From: an uncultured Bacteroidota bacterium | GTDB lineage: Bacteria > Bacteroidota > Bacteroidia > Chitinophagales > Chitinophagaceae | Assembly (NCBI GenBank): GCA_937928385.1 | Contig: CALEZD010000047.1 | Span: forward strand, 1 to 24,156 | Length of the DNA: 24,156 nucleotides | Reading direction: 5' to 3' | Shown: positions 14,759 to 22,830 of the stretch, piece by piece | How the letters are laid out: each line of letters begins with the position of its first letter | Numbering within the stretch: the first letter of the stretch is position 1 | Made by a program: the position numbers and the translations under genes | The notes under the pieces: generated by a model | What the model was told of the DNA's origin: nothing | Database searches by the model: none | The model's input: the letters and a program-made list of their open reading frames with translations, nothing else

Positions 14759-16648
14759 CTAAACTTTCTCGCTATTGACGTAATACATTTTCAGCATCCC
14801 TTTGTTTTTTGCAGCCACCTCGCCCCGGTATTCACAATCAAACTTGTCTTTTACAAGGTCGTAGGTTGCTTGGGATATGTTTACCCTCCCTTCTTTTCCG
14901 CTGCTTTCCATGCAGTTTGCGGTATTTACAGTATCTCCCCATATATCATACGAAAACTTCTTAATGCCAACAATGCCCGCAACAACAGGCCCGCTGTGTA
15001 CGCCAATCCTGATTTCGAAGAAAACCTCACCTTTTGCTTTTTTCTCCTGCATATGCCGGTGCATATAATCACGTATCTCAAGCGCTGCCTGTACAACGTC
15101 AACGGCATGGGTTGTATTAGGCGTTGGCAATCCCCCTACAGCCATATATGCATCGCCAATCGTTTTTATTTTTTCAATACCATATTTCTGCATGATGAGA
15201 TCGAATGTAGAAAAACAGGTGTTGAGCTCAGCAACAAGCTGCGTGGGCGATAACTTTTCAGACACGCGTGTAAATCCTTTGAAGTCGGTAAAAAGCACGG
15301 AAACATTATTGATTTGTTGCGCATCGGCATAACCTTTCGATTTGAGTTCTTCTGCTACTTTGCCCGGCAGGATGTTCAGCAATAACTCTTCGCCGCGCGC
15401 CTTTTCTACTTCTACTGCCGCTTTCTGCTTTTTTACCTTATTTCTTTGACGCATGACCACGGTAGAGAAAATAATCATGGCGCCCAGGCCCGACAGGCTA
15501 AAATTTCTGATGATTGTTTGCTTAAAAGTTTTCTTCTCCTGTTCTGCCTTTGCCAGGGCTTCTTTTTTATCATATTCGTACTGCATCTGATGCCGTATCA
15601 TCTCTTTCTGGTTGTTTATTGAAAAAACCGAATCACGTAATTCAATGAATTTCTTATAGGCTCGATATGCCTCTTCTGTGTTCCCTGATAACTGGTAAGC
15701 TGATGCGAGGCGCTCGTAATAATACGATTGTGCATCAACATCGCCCATGTAATATTGAATATCAATTGCCTTCTGCAAATATGTTATCGCTAGTTTTAGC
15801 CTTTCCTGTTTACTGGCAGGCATATGTTTTCCCGGAGGCACATTGTTCAGGGTGTCTCTGGCTACCGATGTCAGGTATAGGCTTCCGATATTGCCTATAA
15901 TAGTTGCTACTGTATGTGTGTCCGACTTTGCGCTCTCTAAGGCTCTGAAGTAATAGCTAAAAGCCATCGAGTAGTCAGGTTGCGTGTTGTTTTGATGAAT
16001 CAAGCCAATGTTTGTGAGTATCATGGTAATAAATTTGCCGTGCCTGATTTTCTCAGCAAGCTGCAGGGATTTCTCCTGGTATTCGAGTGCCTTCTTCCTG
16101 TCTTTCAATTGCAGATAGCAGTTGCCAATATTTCCTAACGCCTGGCACATTTGAACTGTATCATTCAATTGCTCACCTATCTTTAATGCTCTATTGTAAT
16201 ATTGCAAAGCGTTCGGTATATCTTCCGACCAATAATATACGTGTCCGATTGTTCGTAGTGTTATTGAAATGGATTCCTTGTTGTCCAGCTTTTCATATAC
16301 TCTCAACGCCTCTAATGAATATTTCAGGGCATTTGCATAGTCCGATTTCGTGTAATATATCCTGCCCATATGCTGTGCGGCATCAGCAATTCTGCTTTCT
16401 GAATGTTGGTCTTTTAGCAAGTCATAGGCTTGTTGCATATATATCAACTGTGTATCAGGGTTCACATGTTCGTTGCCGAGGTATATTAAAAGCGCAGCCT
16501 TATCTGTATCTGCCTTGCTTTTGTAGGCGTCTGAGTTGAAGACTTTCTCTAAAGAGTCTATGCGTTCACGTTGTGTTAATTGCGCAAAGCTAACATTAGC
16601 CCCTGTCACTAAGACTAGCGCAAGCATGCAAAAAATAACTCGTTTCAT
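14759..16648 (-). CDS. TPR-containing class III adenylate cyclase, membrane-anchored
   Basis: 629 residues. Signal peptide 1-22 (...NVSFA-Q), a periplasmic TPR array (about 55-330, repeats such as ALKYSLEALRVYEKL and ALQYYNRALKIGEQL), one membrane span (about 375-393), a helical linker (NILPGKVAEELKSKG) and a C-terminal cyclase domain (about 445-625). Metal-binding Asp455 (FTDFKGFT) and Asp499 (IGDAYM) are present. Substrate residues Lys495 and Asp568 (YDIWGD) point to ATP, so the product would be cAMP. Asn575 is kept, but the position of the transition-state arginine is Cys579 (NTANCMESS), so activity may be reduced. Likely senses periplasmic or protein-interaction cues through the TPRs. Single gene, convergent with M48. 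Confidence 0.92.
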   Translation of the reverse strand: MKRVIFCMLALVLVTGANVSFAQLTQRERIDSLEKVFNSDAYKSKADTDKAALLIYLGNEHVNPDTQLIYMQQAYDLLKDQHSESRIADAAQHMGRIYYTKSDYANALKYSLEALRVYEKLDNKESISITLRTIGHVYYWSEDIPNALQYYNRALKIGEQLNDTVQMCQALGNIGNCYLQLKDRKKALEYQEKSLQLAEKIRHGKFITMILTNIGLIHQNNTQPDYSMAFSYYFRALESAKSDTHTVATIIGNIGSLYLTSVARDTLNNVPPGKHMPASKQERLKLAITYLQKAIDIQYYMGDVDAQSYYYERLASAYQLSGNTEEAYRAYKKFIELRDSVFSINNQKEMIRHQMQYEYDKKEALAKAEQEKKTFKQTIIRNFSLSGLGAMIIFSTVVMRQRNKVKKQKAAVEVEKARGEELLLNILPGKVAEELKSKGYADAQQINNVSVLFTDFKGFTRVSEKLSPTQLVAELNTCFSTFDLIMQKYGIEKIKTIGDAYMAVGGLPTPNTTHAVDVVQAALEIRDYMHRHMQEKKAKGEVFFEIRIGVHSGPVVAGIVGIKKFSYDIWGDTVNTANCMESSGKEGRVNISQATYDLVKDKFDCEYRGEVAAKNKGMLKMYYVNSEKV

Positions 16649-16778
16649 TAGATGTATTTACAACAAAATACAAACTAATTCATATGTATTAGGCAAAAGA
16701 CAATAAAAATAAAATCGAGGCTGAAAGTATCAGTTTTCAGTCCGGTCGTTGTTAACAAAATATCACAACAATTTTACG

Positions 16779-16786
16779 TATATTTG
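16779..16786 (+). promoter_or_regulatory. -7 promoter element upstream of the site array
   Basis: TATATTTG is an exact TAnnTTTG match. Transcription from here would give a leader of nearly 290 nt before pirin that contains all the GGAACA sites, or a separate short RNA. Confidence 0.5.
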
Positions 16787-16863
16787 CATAATAAATGCAG
16801 TTGCTGATACAAACTGCATAAGCTCTTTGAAACTCAGTAAATCCTATCCGCAAATGGCAGGAG

Positions 16864-17024
16864 TTGTTCCCAAAATTTATTTCATTTTCTTGGGAACAAA
16901 ATGGAACATTTTTTCGCAAGCATTGATAAACAACAGCTTGTGTAAATATTACCATCAGTTATTCCGAAAATCCGGCATCATTCCGGAACATTTTGGGAAC
17001 AATTTGCAGAGATTTTGTTCCCAA
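16864..17024. repeat. Array of TTGGGAACAA inverted repeats
   Basis: Four exact copies of a 10-mer form two inverted pairs: TTGTTCCCAA (16864-16873) with TTGGGAACAA (16890-16899), and TTGGGAACAA (16993-17002) with TTGTTCCCAA (17015-17024). Two further GGAACA cores (16903-16908, 16985-16990, the latter inside TTCCGGAA) lie 10 and 11 bp from neighbouring cores, about one helical turn. This looks like a multi-site operator or a structured leader. Confidence 0.6.
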
Positions 17025-17078
17025 CTGCACAAAAATCATCTTTGCACAGCTTTCCTTATTTTTATACAAAGCAGCCAT

Positions 17079-17993
17079 ATGTTAGACATTGTAATCGAGG
17101 CACGCAAAGCGGCGTTAAACCCGGCAGTACAGGTAAAGCGGATATTACCCTTCCGTCAGCGGCGGATGATAGGGCCGTTTATATTTATGGATCATGCCGG
17201 GCCTGTAGCTGACATCTCATCAGCACCGGGGGAGTTGGATGTATTGCCCCACCCGCATATCGGCCTGTCAACGGTCAGCTATCTCTTTGGCGGACAGGTA
17301 ACGCATAGGGACAGCCTGGGTGTAGAGCAAATCATATTGCCCGGCGAGGTCAACTGGATGACGGCGGGGAGAGGCATTGCACATTCTGAAAGGTTTGAAG
17401 ACCCATCGGCCCTGCAGGGCGGCCTGGAAATGATACAGACATGGGTGGCACTGCCGGAAAAAGATGAAGAAGCCATGCCATCGTTTGACAACTATAAGCC
17501 GCAGCAATTGCCTGTATATACGGATACAGGCGTGTGGATGCGCCTGATAGCCGGCAATGCCTACGGGCTGAACAACGATGTAAAAACCAACTCTCCGCTT
17601 TTTTACCTGCATGTAGCGCTGGACGCCGGTGCGGTATTCGCCCTGCCTAAAGAACATAGCGAGCGCGGCTTTTACATTGTAAAAGGTAGCGTGGAACTGG
17701 CAGGGATTACTTACAACGCAGGGCAAATGCTGGTCTTCACCAAAGGTGTGGACCCGAAGATAAAAGCAAAGGAAGCCACTACCCTCATGATGCTGGGCGG
17801 CGAACCATTAGGCGAACGCTACATCTGGTGGAACTTCGTTTCTTCGAGAAAGGAACGTATAGAACAAGCTAAGGAAGACTGGAAGCAGGGGCGTATCATA
17901 TTGCCGCCTAATGATAACAAGGAATTTGTGCCGTTGCCTGAGGATAAAAGCAAACCTGCGGGCGGGCCACCTAATCCCGGTTTCCTGTCCTGA
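17079..17993 (+). CDS. Pirin family protein
   Basis: 304-residue bicupin. The N-terminal cupin has the pirin signature HPHIGLSTVSYLF, HRDSLG, then PGEVNWMTAGRGIAHSER. All four metal ligands are visible: H58 and H60 in HPH, H102 and E104 in AHSE. The pirin C-terminal cupin follows (about 180-275), with the family-typical GGEPLGERYIWWNFVSS. Pirins are iron-binding cytosolic proteins; some have quercetinase activity, others act as regulators, and the substrate cannot be told here. ATG 17079 is chosen because pirin homology starts there; the reading frame is open much further upstream. A -7-like CATCTTTG ends 34 nt before the ATG. Confidence 0.92.
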   Translation: MLDIVIEARKAALNPAVQVKRILPFRQRRMIGPFIFMDHAGPVADISSAPGELDVLPHPHIGLSTVSYLFGGQVTHRDSLGVEQIILPGEVNWMTAGRGIAHSERFEDPSALQGGLEMIQTWVALPEKDEEAMPSFDNYKPQQLPVYTDTGVWMRLIAGNAYGLNNDVKTNSPLFYLHVALDAGAVFALPKEHSERGFYIVKGSVELAGITYNAGQMLVFTKGVDPKIKAKEATTLMMLGGEPLGERYIWWNFVSSRKERIEQAKEDWKQGRIILPPNDNKEFVPLPEDKSKPAGGPPNPGFLS

Positions 17994-17999
17994 TGCTAT

Positions 18000-18527
18000 T
18001 TACATAAACGTAAACCTTGCATCTTTCTGAAAAACATGCTTTGAGTAAATGCCCCTGTATATGGGTACGGTATCACCTACCTGTAGGGAGTAATAAACAT
18101 CAGCATCTACTTCGTGGTGCATATAGTTGGGATCGTCGAAGCTGATGTAGTATTGATTGGTGTTCGGGAAAAACTTTTTGTCGATAACCGTTTTATGTAT
18201 CACTTCTTTCCTGCCGCAGTAAGCGTCTTTTTTGAAAGCATACACCTTTTTCAGGAACAGCCTGACACCCACAAAGATGATCATACTCTCCAACAGTAGC
18301 AGCACAAACAGGAAGAGGTCTTCACCCATCAGCAGGTATCCGAATACCTCATAGTCGTAAGGGTCCACATCATCTTTATAGGCCGCCAGTGAGAAATAGA
18401 TACCAGCCAATACGAATATGCCGAATACCAGCGCAAAGAAAGGCAGCCGGGTGTTATACACCGTCATCAGGTGGTGTTGTTCCTCCTCGGTCAGGGGTAC
18501 GGTATGTAGCTTATCAATATCGGGCAT
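18000..18527 (-). CDS. Hypothetical small membrane protein
   Basis: About 175 residues, not recognised. Two membrane spans lie at about residues 28-50 and 70-90, followed by a basic, soluble C-terminal domain of mixed beta character (about 95-175) with Tyr-rich strands (NQYYISFDDPNYMHHEVDA, then VPIYRG). The topology resembles small inner-membrane proteins with a folded tail. I start at ATG 18527; the frame extends to a TTG at 18548, adding seven residues. It is convergent with pirin (6 nt between stop codons) and divergent from the binding-protein gene. Confidence 0.7.
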   Translation of the reverse strand: MPDIDKLHTVPLTEEEQHHLMTVYNTRLPFFALVFGIFVLAGIYFSLAAYKDDVDPYDYEVFGYLLMGEDLFLFVLLLLESMIIFVGVRLFLKKVYAFKKDAYCGRKEVIHKTVIDKKFFPNTNQYYISFDDPNYMHHEVDADVYYSLQVGDTVPIYRGIYSKHVFQKDARFTFM

Positions 18528-18596
18528 TAGCTGCGTCAAATTACGCAATAGTATTCTTCCTGTTCCGTTATTTTATGATAATATGTTTCCAATAAT

Positions 18597-18604
18597 TAGC
18601 TTTA
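18597..18604 (+). promoter_or_regulatory. Likely -7 element of the binding-lipoprotein gene
   Basis: TAGCTTTA matches TAnnTTTG except for the last base, 24 nt before the ATG at 18629. Confidence 0.4.
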
Positions 18605-18628
18605 TGATTAATGCTTAAACACAGCTTT

Positions 18629-19846
18629 ATGAAACAGATAAAATACACCCTCGTAGCACTACTGGCAATTGTATTGTTAAATGCCTCCTGTAAAAAAGAA
18701 CAGGAGAACAAAATACCTGAGAACAATATAAAGATAGGCGCCCTGCTGAGCCTCACGGGCAACTGGTCGTCGCTGGGTATAACATCAAAGGCCGCTATAG
18801 ATATAGCGCTGGAAGAAATTAATGCATACATGAGCAAAAGCGGTTCAGGCTATCGCTTTAGTTCCGTAGTGTATGATACGAGGCTGGATGCTACATTGGC
18901 AAGCCAATATATCGCTACAGCCAAAGGGGAGGGCTGTCAGTTTATACTCGGCCCGCAGTCGAGTGCCGAGGCGGGTGCCGTGCTCAATTATGCCAATGCA
19001 AATAATATGCTGGTAGTAAGCCAGGGCAGCACTGCGGGCAGCCTCAGTATCGATTACGATAACCTGTACAGGTTTTGCCCGGCTGATGATGTGGAAGGGG
19101 TAGCTATGGGCAAAACGATTTATAACGATGGCATCCGCGCATTGGTGACAGCTGCACGCGATGATGCGGGTAATAAAGGCCTGCAATTATCGGTAGGCAA
19201 AGCATTCAATACACTGAATGGTATGGTATCTGCTACCACACCGTACAGCAATGCGGCTAATGTTGATTTTACAGCCCTGCTGGCGGACATAAAAGCAAGG
19301 ATTGTTCAATACCAATCTACTTACGCTACTAATCAAATAGCTGTTTACCTGGCATCGTTCGATGAATGTGTAGAGTTGTTCCAACAGGCTGCTGCTGATC
19401 CCGTGCTCTCATCAGTACGCTGGTATGGTGGCGATGGTACTGCGTTAAGCGCAGCCCTGATTGGTAATACCACAGCGGCAGAATTTGCAATCGCTACCAA
19501 ATATTTCGCACCTGCATTCGGACTGCCCGAATACGCCGCCGGCAAATGGCAGCCATTATCTGCTGAGATAAGGGCACGGACAGGCATAGCGCCTGATGCT
19601 TTTGCACTGGCAGCTTATGATGCATTATGGGTGTTGGCGACAACTTATATGAACTTCCCTTATGCCCAACCTGAATTCAGCAAGTTGAAATCAAATTTTA
19701 CAATGCATGCCGCTGAGTACCACGGCGCTACAGGCTCAACCAGGTTGAATTCAGCAGGCGACCGCGCCACAGGCTCGTACGACTATTGGGGAATTGTAAA
19801 AGATGGCAACAGTTACAAATGGGTGGTTATAGGCCAGTCAGAATAA
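18629..19846 (+). CDS. Periplasmic ligand-binding lipoprotein (Peripla_BP_6-like)
   Basis: 405 residues with a type I periplasmic-binding fold of the branched-chain amino-acid receptor class. Residues 1-21 form a lipoprotein signal with lipobox LNASC (Cys21). The mature domain opens with IKIGALLSLTGNWSSLG and continues KAAIDIALEEIN, typical of the family, then QFILGPQSSAEAGAVLNYA and the hinge-region FALAAYDALWVLA. ATG 18629 gives a compact signal peptide; ATG 18611 in the same frame would add six residues (MLKHSF). No ABC permease or ATPase is adjacent, so it may act as a stand-alone sensor or be used by a transporter elsewhere. A bidirectional terminator follows. Confidence 0.87.
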   Translation: MKQIKYTLVALLAIVLLNASCKKEQENKIPENNIKIGALLSLTGNWSSLGITSKAAIDIALEEINAYMSKSGSGYRFSSVVYDTRLDATLASQYIATAKGEGCQFILGPQSSAEAGAVLNYANANNMLVVSQGSTAGSLSIDYDNLYRFCPADDVEGVAMGKTIYNDGIRALVTAARDDAGNKGLQLSVGKAFNTLNGMVSATTPYSNAANVDFTALLADIKARIVQYQSTYATNQIAVYLASFDECVELFQQAAADPVLSSVRWYGGDGTALSAALIGNTTAAEFAIATKYFAPAFGLPEYAAGKWQPLSAEIRARTGIAPDAFALAAYDALWVLATTYMNFPYAQPEFSKLKSNFTMHAAEYHGATGSTRLNSAGDRATGSYDYWGIVKDGNSYKWVVIGQSE

Positions 19847-19869
19847 AACAGAAGAGGCGTTTATAAAAC

Positions 19870-19897
19870 AGAAAGGTATCCCACGGGATACCTTTCT
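19870..19897. terminator. Bidirectional terminator between convergent genes
   Basis: AGAAAGGTATCCC (19870-19882) and GGGATACCTTTCT (19885-19897) form a 13-bp perfect stem around 2 nt. It lies between the convergent binding-protein and M28-PDZ genes, with T-rich flanks on the exit side of both strands. Confidence 0.85.
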
Positions 19898-19918
19898 TAT
19901 GTTAGTATGTTATAGTAA

Positions 19919-21577
19919 TTATTTCTCCTTCGGAGTAAACTCAAGCGGCATGGTCATCTTCTTGCCTTCGCGCAAGATGGTGATGGTCGTCTTGTCACCC
20001 TCTGCAAATTTGCCCAGGGCTTCCATATAGGTTTGTATACCGCGTATTTCGTGTTCGCCCATTTGTATGATGATGTCGCCACCTTTCAGCCCTGCGTTAG
20101 CTGCGGGGCGTCCATCCGTTACACCGTCTATGCGCAGGCCACCATCATTGAAAGAATAATCGGGCATCACACCCAGTGTTACTTTAAAGCGTACTTTGCC
20201 TACTGTTGTTTGTTTGGTTTCAGTATAAGCAGGTTTAGGCATGGCATCCATCTTTGCGGCTACTGTATATATGTAGTCCATGATTTGTGCCTGCCCTTCA
20301 TAGTTGATTTTATCAGCATCATCACTTGGCTTGTGGTAATCGCTGTGCGTACCGGTGAAGAAGAACAATACAGGTATGCCTTTGTAATAGAAAGAGCTAT
20401 GGTCGGACGGGCCAACACCTGAACTGTCTATCCCGATCTTGAAACGCTCATCATCTTTGTTCACCACCTTGCCCCATGCAGGTGAGGTACCTACTCCACC
20501 CACTGTCAGAGCATGTGTGCTGTCGTTGAGGCGGCCCACCATATCCATGTTAATCATGTATGCCACGTTGCTGCTGTCAAGTCCAAGTTCTTCCACAATC
20601 TTTTTAGAGCCTATCAGCCCCAGCTCTTCAGCAGAGAAGTGCATGAAGACATAGTTGTAGTTCTTGAGCCCTGCGTCTTTTATACGTGCAGCCAGTTGCA
20701 TGAGTGCAGCAGTACCGCTGGCGTTGTCGTCTGCGCCGTTGTGTATCGAGCCGTCTTTAGCTGCATGGAGGCTGTTGCCATCTTCGCCGCGGCCCAGGTG
20801 GTCGTAGTGGGCACCCATTACCACGGTGTATGTAGTGTTGTTGTTGATAGACGCCAGTATGTTATTACCTGTCAGCTTCTTGTCTTTCAGGTCGGTGTCC
20901 AGCTCCAGTATTACCGATGGTGCTGTTTCCTGCTTGTCCTTGTTCATGTATTGCACATAGCCATCGTAAGTGATATAGGCCACCGGAACAGACAAGGCCT
21001 CATACTCAGTACGCTTGTTGAACTCGGCAGGGTATTTGGCATTGTAGGGGTCGTAAAACACCACAGCTGTAGCGCCTGTTTTTATGGCTTCCTTTGTACG
21101 CTCAAAGGCTGACTTCTCCCAGTTGAAATGCGCGTCTTTGGCCTCCTCTTCATCGGCAAACATGGGCATTACCCATATCCTGCCCTGCTCCATCACGCCG
21201 GGTATAGCCTCGCCCTGCACCTTGCCATTGCCACTGAAAGAAAGCGGGTAGGCCAGTTTGCTCTTTTTCAGCTCTGTGCCGTTCACCACTATGCGTGTGT
21301 TCTCACCTTTGGTACGACCAATAGTGAAAGTAAACGGGTAGATATATTTATCCTTATAGCCATTTATGCCTTCTGCTGTATAGTATTTAATGATATAATC
21401 AGCAGCCAGCTTTTCGCCTTCTGAGCCTGTCCGGCGGCCCTCCAGCTTGTCCGACGCCAGGTAGCCGATGTCTTTTTTCAGTTGTCTGACTACCTTTTTC
21501 TCAGACACCTTTTGCGCGAAAATGGGCTGAAAAAGAAGAATTGCTGTAATGGAAAGTAACCAACCTCTCAATTGCAT
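19919..21577 (-). CDS. Secreted M28-family peptidase with C-terminal PDZ domain
   Basis: 552 residues. Signal peptide 1-21 (...FQPIFA-QKV). A PA-like insert lies at about 110-225, with KEAIKTGATAVVFYDPY as its core. The M28 catalytic core occupies about 235-445, with H257 and D259 (HYDHLG), D284 (GADDNASG), E317/E318 (SAEELG), D345 (NMDMVG) and H415 (SDYHKPSDD). A PDZ domain follows at about 465-545 (LRIDGVTDGRPAANAGLKGG, then DIIIQMGEHEI). M28-PA-PDZ enzymes are common exported aminopeptidases in Bacteroidota; PDZ presumably aids substrate or partner binding. Own -7 box at 21594-21601, so it is a single-gene unit. Confidence 0.94.
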   Translation of the reverse strand: MQLRGWLLSITAILLFQPIFAQKVSEKKVVRQLKKDIGYLASDKLEGRRTGSEGEKLAADYIIKYYTAEGINGYKDKYIYPFTFTIGRTKGENTRIVVNGTELKKSKLAYPLSFSGNGKVQGEAIPGVMEQGRIWVMPMFADEEEAKDAHFNWEKSAFERTKEAIKTGATAVVFYDPYNAKYPAEFNKRTEYEALSVPVAYITYDGYVQYMNKDKQETAPSVILELDTDLKDKKLTGNNILASINNNTTYTVVMGAHYDHLGRGEDGNSLHAAKDGSIHNGADDNASGTAALMQLAARIKDAGLKNYNYVFMHFSAEELGLIGSKKIVEELGLDSSNVAYMINMDMVGRLNDSTHALTVGGVGTSPAWGKVVNKDDERFKIGIDSSGVGPSDHSSFYYKGIPVLFFFTGTHSDYHKPSDDADKINYEGQAQIMDYIYTVAAKMDAMPKPAYTETKQTTVGKVRFKVTLGVMPDYSFNDGGLRIDGVTDGRPAANAGLKGGDIIIQMGEHEIRGIQTYMEALGKFAEGDKTTITILREGKKMTMPLEFTPKEK

Positions 21578-21593
21578 ATCTGTAATTTGGGGG

Positions 21594-21601
21594 CAAAGGT
21601 A
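21594..21601 (-). promoter_or_regulatory. -7 promoter element of the M28-PDZ gene
   Basis: On the minus strand this reads TACCTTTG, an exact TAnnTTTG match, 16 nt upstream of the ATG at 21577. The scpB terminator lies directly upstream. Confidence 0.65.
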
Positions 21602-21613
21602 CTATAAACGCAA

Positions 21614-21646
21614 AAAACCATGATCCAAAATGTGGAACATGGTTTT
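21614..21646 (-). terminator. Terminator of scpB
   Basis: AAAACCATG (21614-21622) pairs with CATGGTTTT (21638-21646), extended inward by four more pairs after one A-A mismatch. On the minus strand the stem is followed by a T run (GGTTTTTTG), as expected for termination after scpB. Confidence 0.75.
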
Positions 21647-21675
21647 GTAAAAATGGAAATATGCTGTGGGAATGA

Positions 21676-22344
21676 TTATTCGTTGTCCCCGTTATGTTCT
21701 TTCAGGCTGCCGTCGGCTTCTACCATCACCAGTGCTTCGGGGTCTTCTGCTTCACCGTGTTCGCCGGGTTCGGCTTCGCTGCCTGCCGTTGGCATCACTA
21801 TCTCAATATTCGATATGTCTTTCAATGCAGGCAAGTCGTCCGGGGTATTGATGCCCAGGTAGTCCATGAAATTCTTGGATGTGGCATATACCAGGGGCTT
21901 GCCCACTGCGTCTTCCTTGCGGCCGGCTATCACTATCAGTTCTTTTTCCAGCAGCTTTTGTATGGAATAATCCACGCTCACGCCACGTATAAACTCTATT
22001 TCACCCTTGGTAATGGGCTGCTTGTAGGCAATAATGGCCAGTGTTTCCATAGCCGCTACCGACAGTTTCTTAATATGTTTATCACCGTTGAGTTGCAGAA
22101 CGGTCTTGTGGTATTCTTTTTTAGTCAGAAACTGGTAACCGCCGCCTACTTCGCGCAGTTCAAACGGATAGTATTCAGCACTATATTTCTCGCGTACAGC
22201 ATCTATACAGGCTGCAATGCGGTCAGATTCAACGGGTTCCTCAAAAGTCTGGCTCAGCAGGTCCACCATCTCCATCATAGTGATGGGCCTTTCACTGGCA
22301 AACACCAGCGCCTCTATATGTGGCATTAATTGTTCTATATCCAT
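21676..22344 (-). CDS. scpB: Segregation and condensation protein ScpB
   Basis: 222 residues, kleisin-associated winged-helix subunit of the SMC-ScpA-ScpB condensin, which compacts and helps segregate chromosomes. The N-terminal winged helix begins IEALVFASERPITMMEMVDLL; the second carries LETLAIIAYKQPITKGEIEFIRGV, the hallmark ScpB segment, followed by LLEKELIVIAGRKEDAVGKPLVYATS. The C-terminal ~45 residues are acidic and low-complexity (SEAEPGEHGEAEDPEALV), usual for the family's disordered tail. scpA is not adjacent. Own terminator at 21614-21646. Confidence 0.95.
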   Translation of the reverse strand: MDIEQLMPHIEALVFASERPITMMEMVDLLSQTFEEPVESDRIAACIDAVREKYSAEYYPFELREVGGGYQFLTKKEYHKTVLQLNGDKHIKKLSVAAMETLAIIAYKQPITKGEIEFIRGVSVDYSIQKLLEKELIVIAGRKEDAVGKPLVYATSKNFMDYLGINTPDDLPALKDISNIEIVMPTAGSEAEPGEHGEAEDPEALVMVEADGSLKEHNGDNE

Positions 22345-22572
22345 ATAATCCTCTGCTTTTTAAGGTCATACCGAAATTAAAAAGTCTTTAGCTCTCTACC
22401 CTGAAAAGAAATGCACAGGTGTGGGAAAGTTAGCCTGAAAAAGCCAAAGGGAAACGTTAAAACTATATAGTCGACCGATATAAGATGTTCAGGTATAATG
22501 CACTATGTGAAAGCAATGCTGTATAAATGCACCTGGCTGTAACGCCTGAAAGAGTATACTGGTGTTATCATG

Positions 22573-22619
22573 CCTCTATGCTGCTCTCGTATGTAAAATT
22601 CTCTTCAACTGCATAGAGG
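22573..22619. repeat. 9-bp inverted repeat with long loop
   Basis: CCTCTATGC (22573-22581) and GCATAGAGG (22611-22619) are perfect complements separated by 29 nt. It could be a structured RNA element or a remnant of mobile DNA; function unknown. Confidence 0.4.
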
Positions 22620-22659
22620 TACGCTTAACCCTTCATTTTTTCCGCTTCGCTGAAAATCG

Positions 22660-22691
22660 TTTGCAAGGATTTCAAAATAGTTTTCCCTTTG
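22660..22691 (+). promoter_or_regulatory. Likely promoter of the outer-membrane protein gene
   Basis: TTTG (22660-22663) and TCCCTTTG (22684-22691, one mismatch to TAnnTTTG) are 20 nt apart, the expected spacing. The leader would be about 130 nt and would include the hairpin at 22744-22773. Confidence 0.45.
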
Positions 22692-22743
22692 TGCCCGAAA
22701 TGAAAAAACAGGAAATGAGCAACACACCCGGGTTATAAAAAAA

Positions 22744-22773
22744 TAACCGCGCCGGCGGCCACCGATGCGGTTA
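22744..22773 (+). other. Hairpin in the leader of the OMP gene
   Basis: TAACCGC (22744-22750) pairs with GCGGTTA (22767-22773) around a GC-rich 16-nt loop. Without a following T tract it is more likely a leader structure (stability or attenuation) than a terminator. Confidence 0.4.
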
Positions 22774-22830
22774 AACAAAGAATCAAATTTCAATTAATCA
22801 ATCTCAATTAAAACTTAAAAATTAAAGGTA

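Larger units (their letters stand above)
16649..17078. other. Non-coding divergent region with a GGAACA site array
   Basis: 430 nt between the cyclase and pirin starts. It contains a perfect -7 box at 16779-16786, six GGAACA/TGTTCC sites between 16864 and 17024, and a weaker -7-like box CATCTTTG at 17037-17044. An open frame from 16749 runs into pirin, but its first 110 codons resemble no protein I know, and the repeats are nucleotide-level palindromes, so I treat it as regulatory. Confidence 0.65.
22345..22830. other. Non-coding region between scpB and the OMP gene
   Basis: 486 nt between divergent genes with no convincing reading frame. It contains the inverted repeat 22573-22619, a promoter-like pair 22660-22691 and a GC-rich hairpin 22744-22773. 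The first ~220 nt hold nothing I recognise. Confidence 0.6.

Noticed and set aside
16864..17024. CRISPR array
   Set aside because: The repeats are only 10 bp, occur in alternating orientation and lack regular spacers; no cas genes.
16749..17078. 110-codon extension of pirin from ATG 16749
   Set aside because: It starts upstream of the perfect -7 box at 16779-16786, covers the palindromic site array, and pirin homology begins exactly at ATG 17079.
18611..18628. Earlier ATG for the binding lipoprotein
   Set aside because: It only adds MLKHSF before a normal lipoprotein signal; possible but less economical than ATG 18629.
8254..21577. Two M28 genes as a recent duplication
   Set aside because: Architectures differ (one has PA-like and PDZ domains) and sequence similarity is confined to the zinc-binding motifs.
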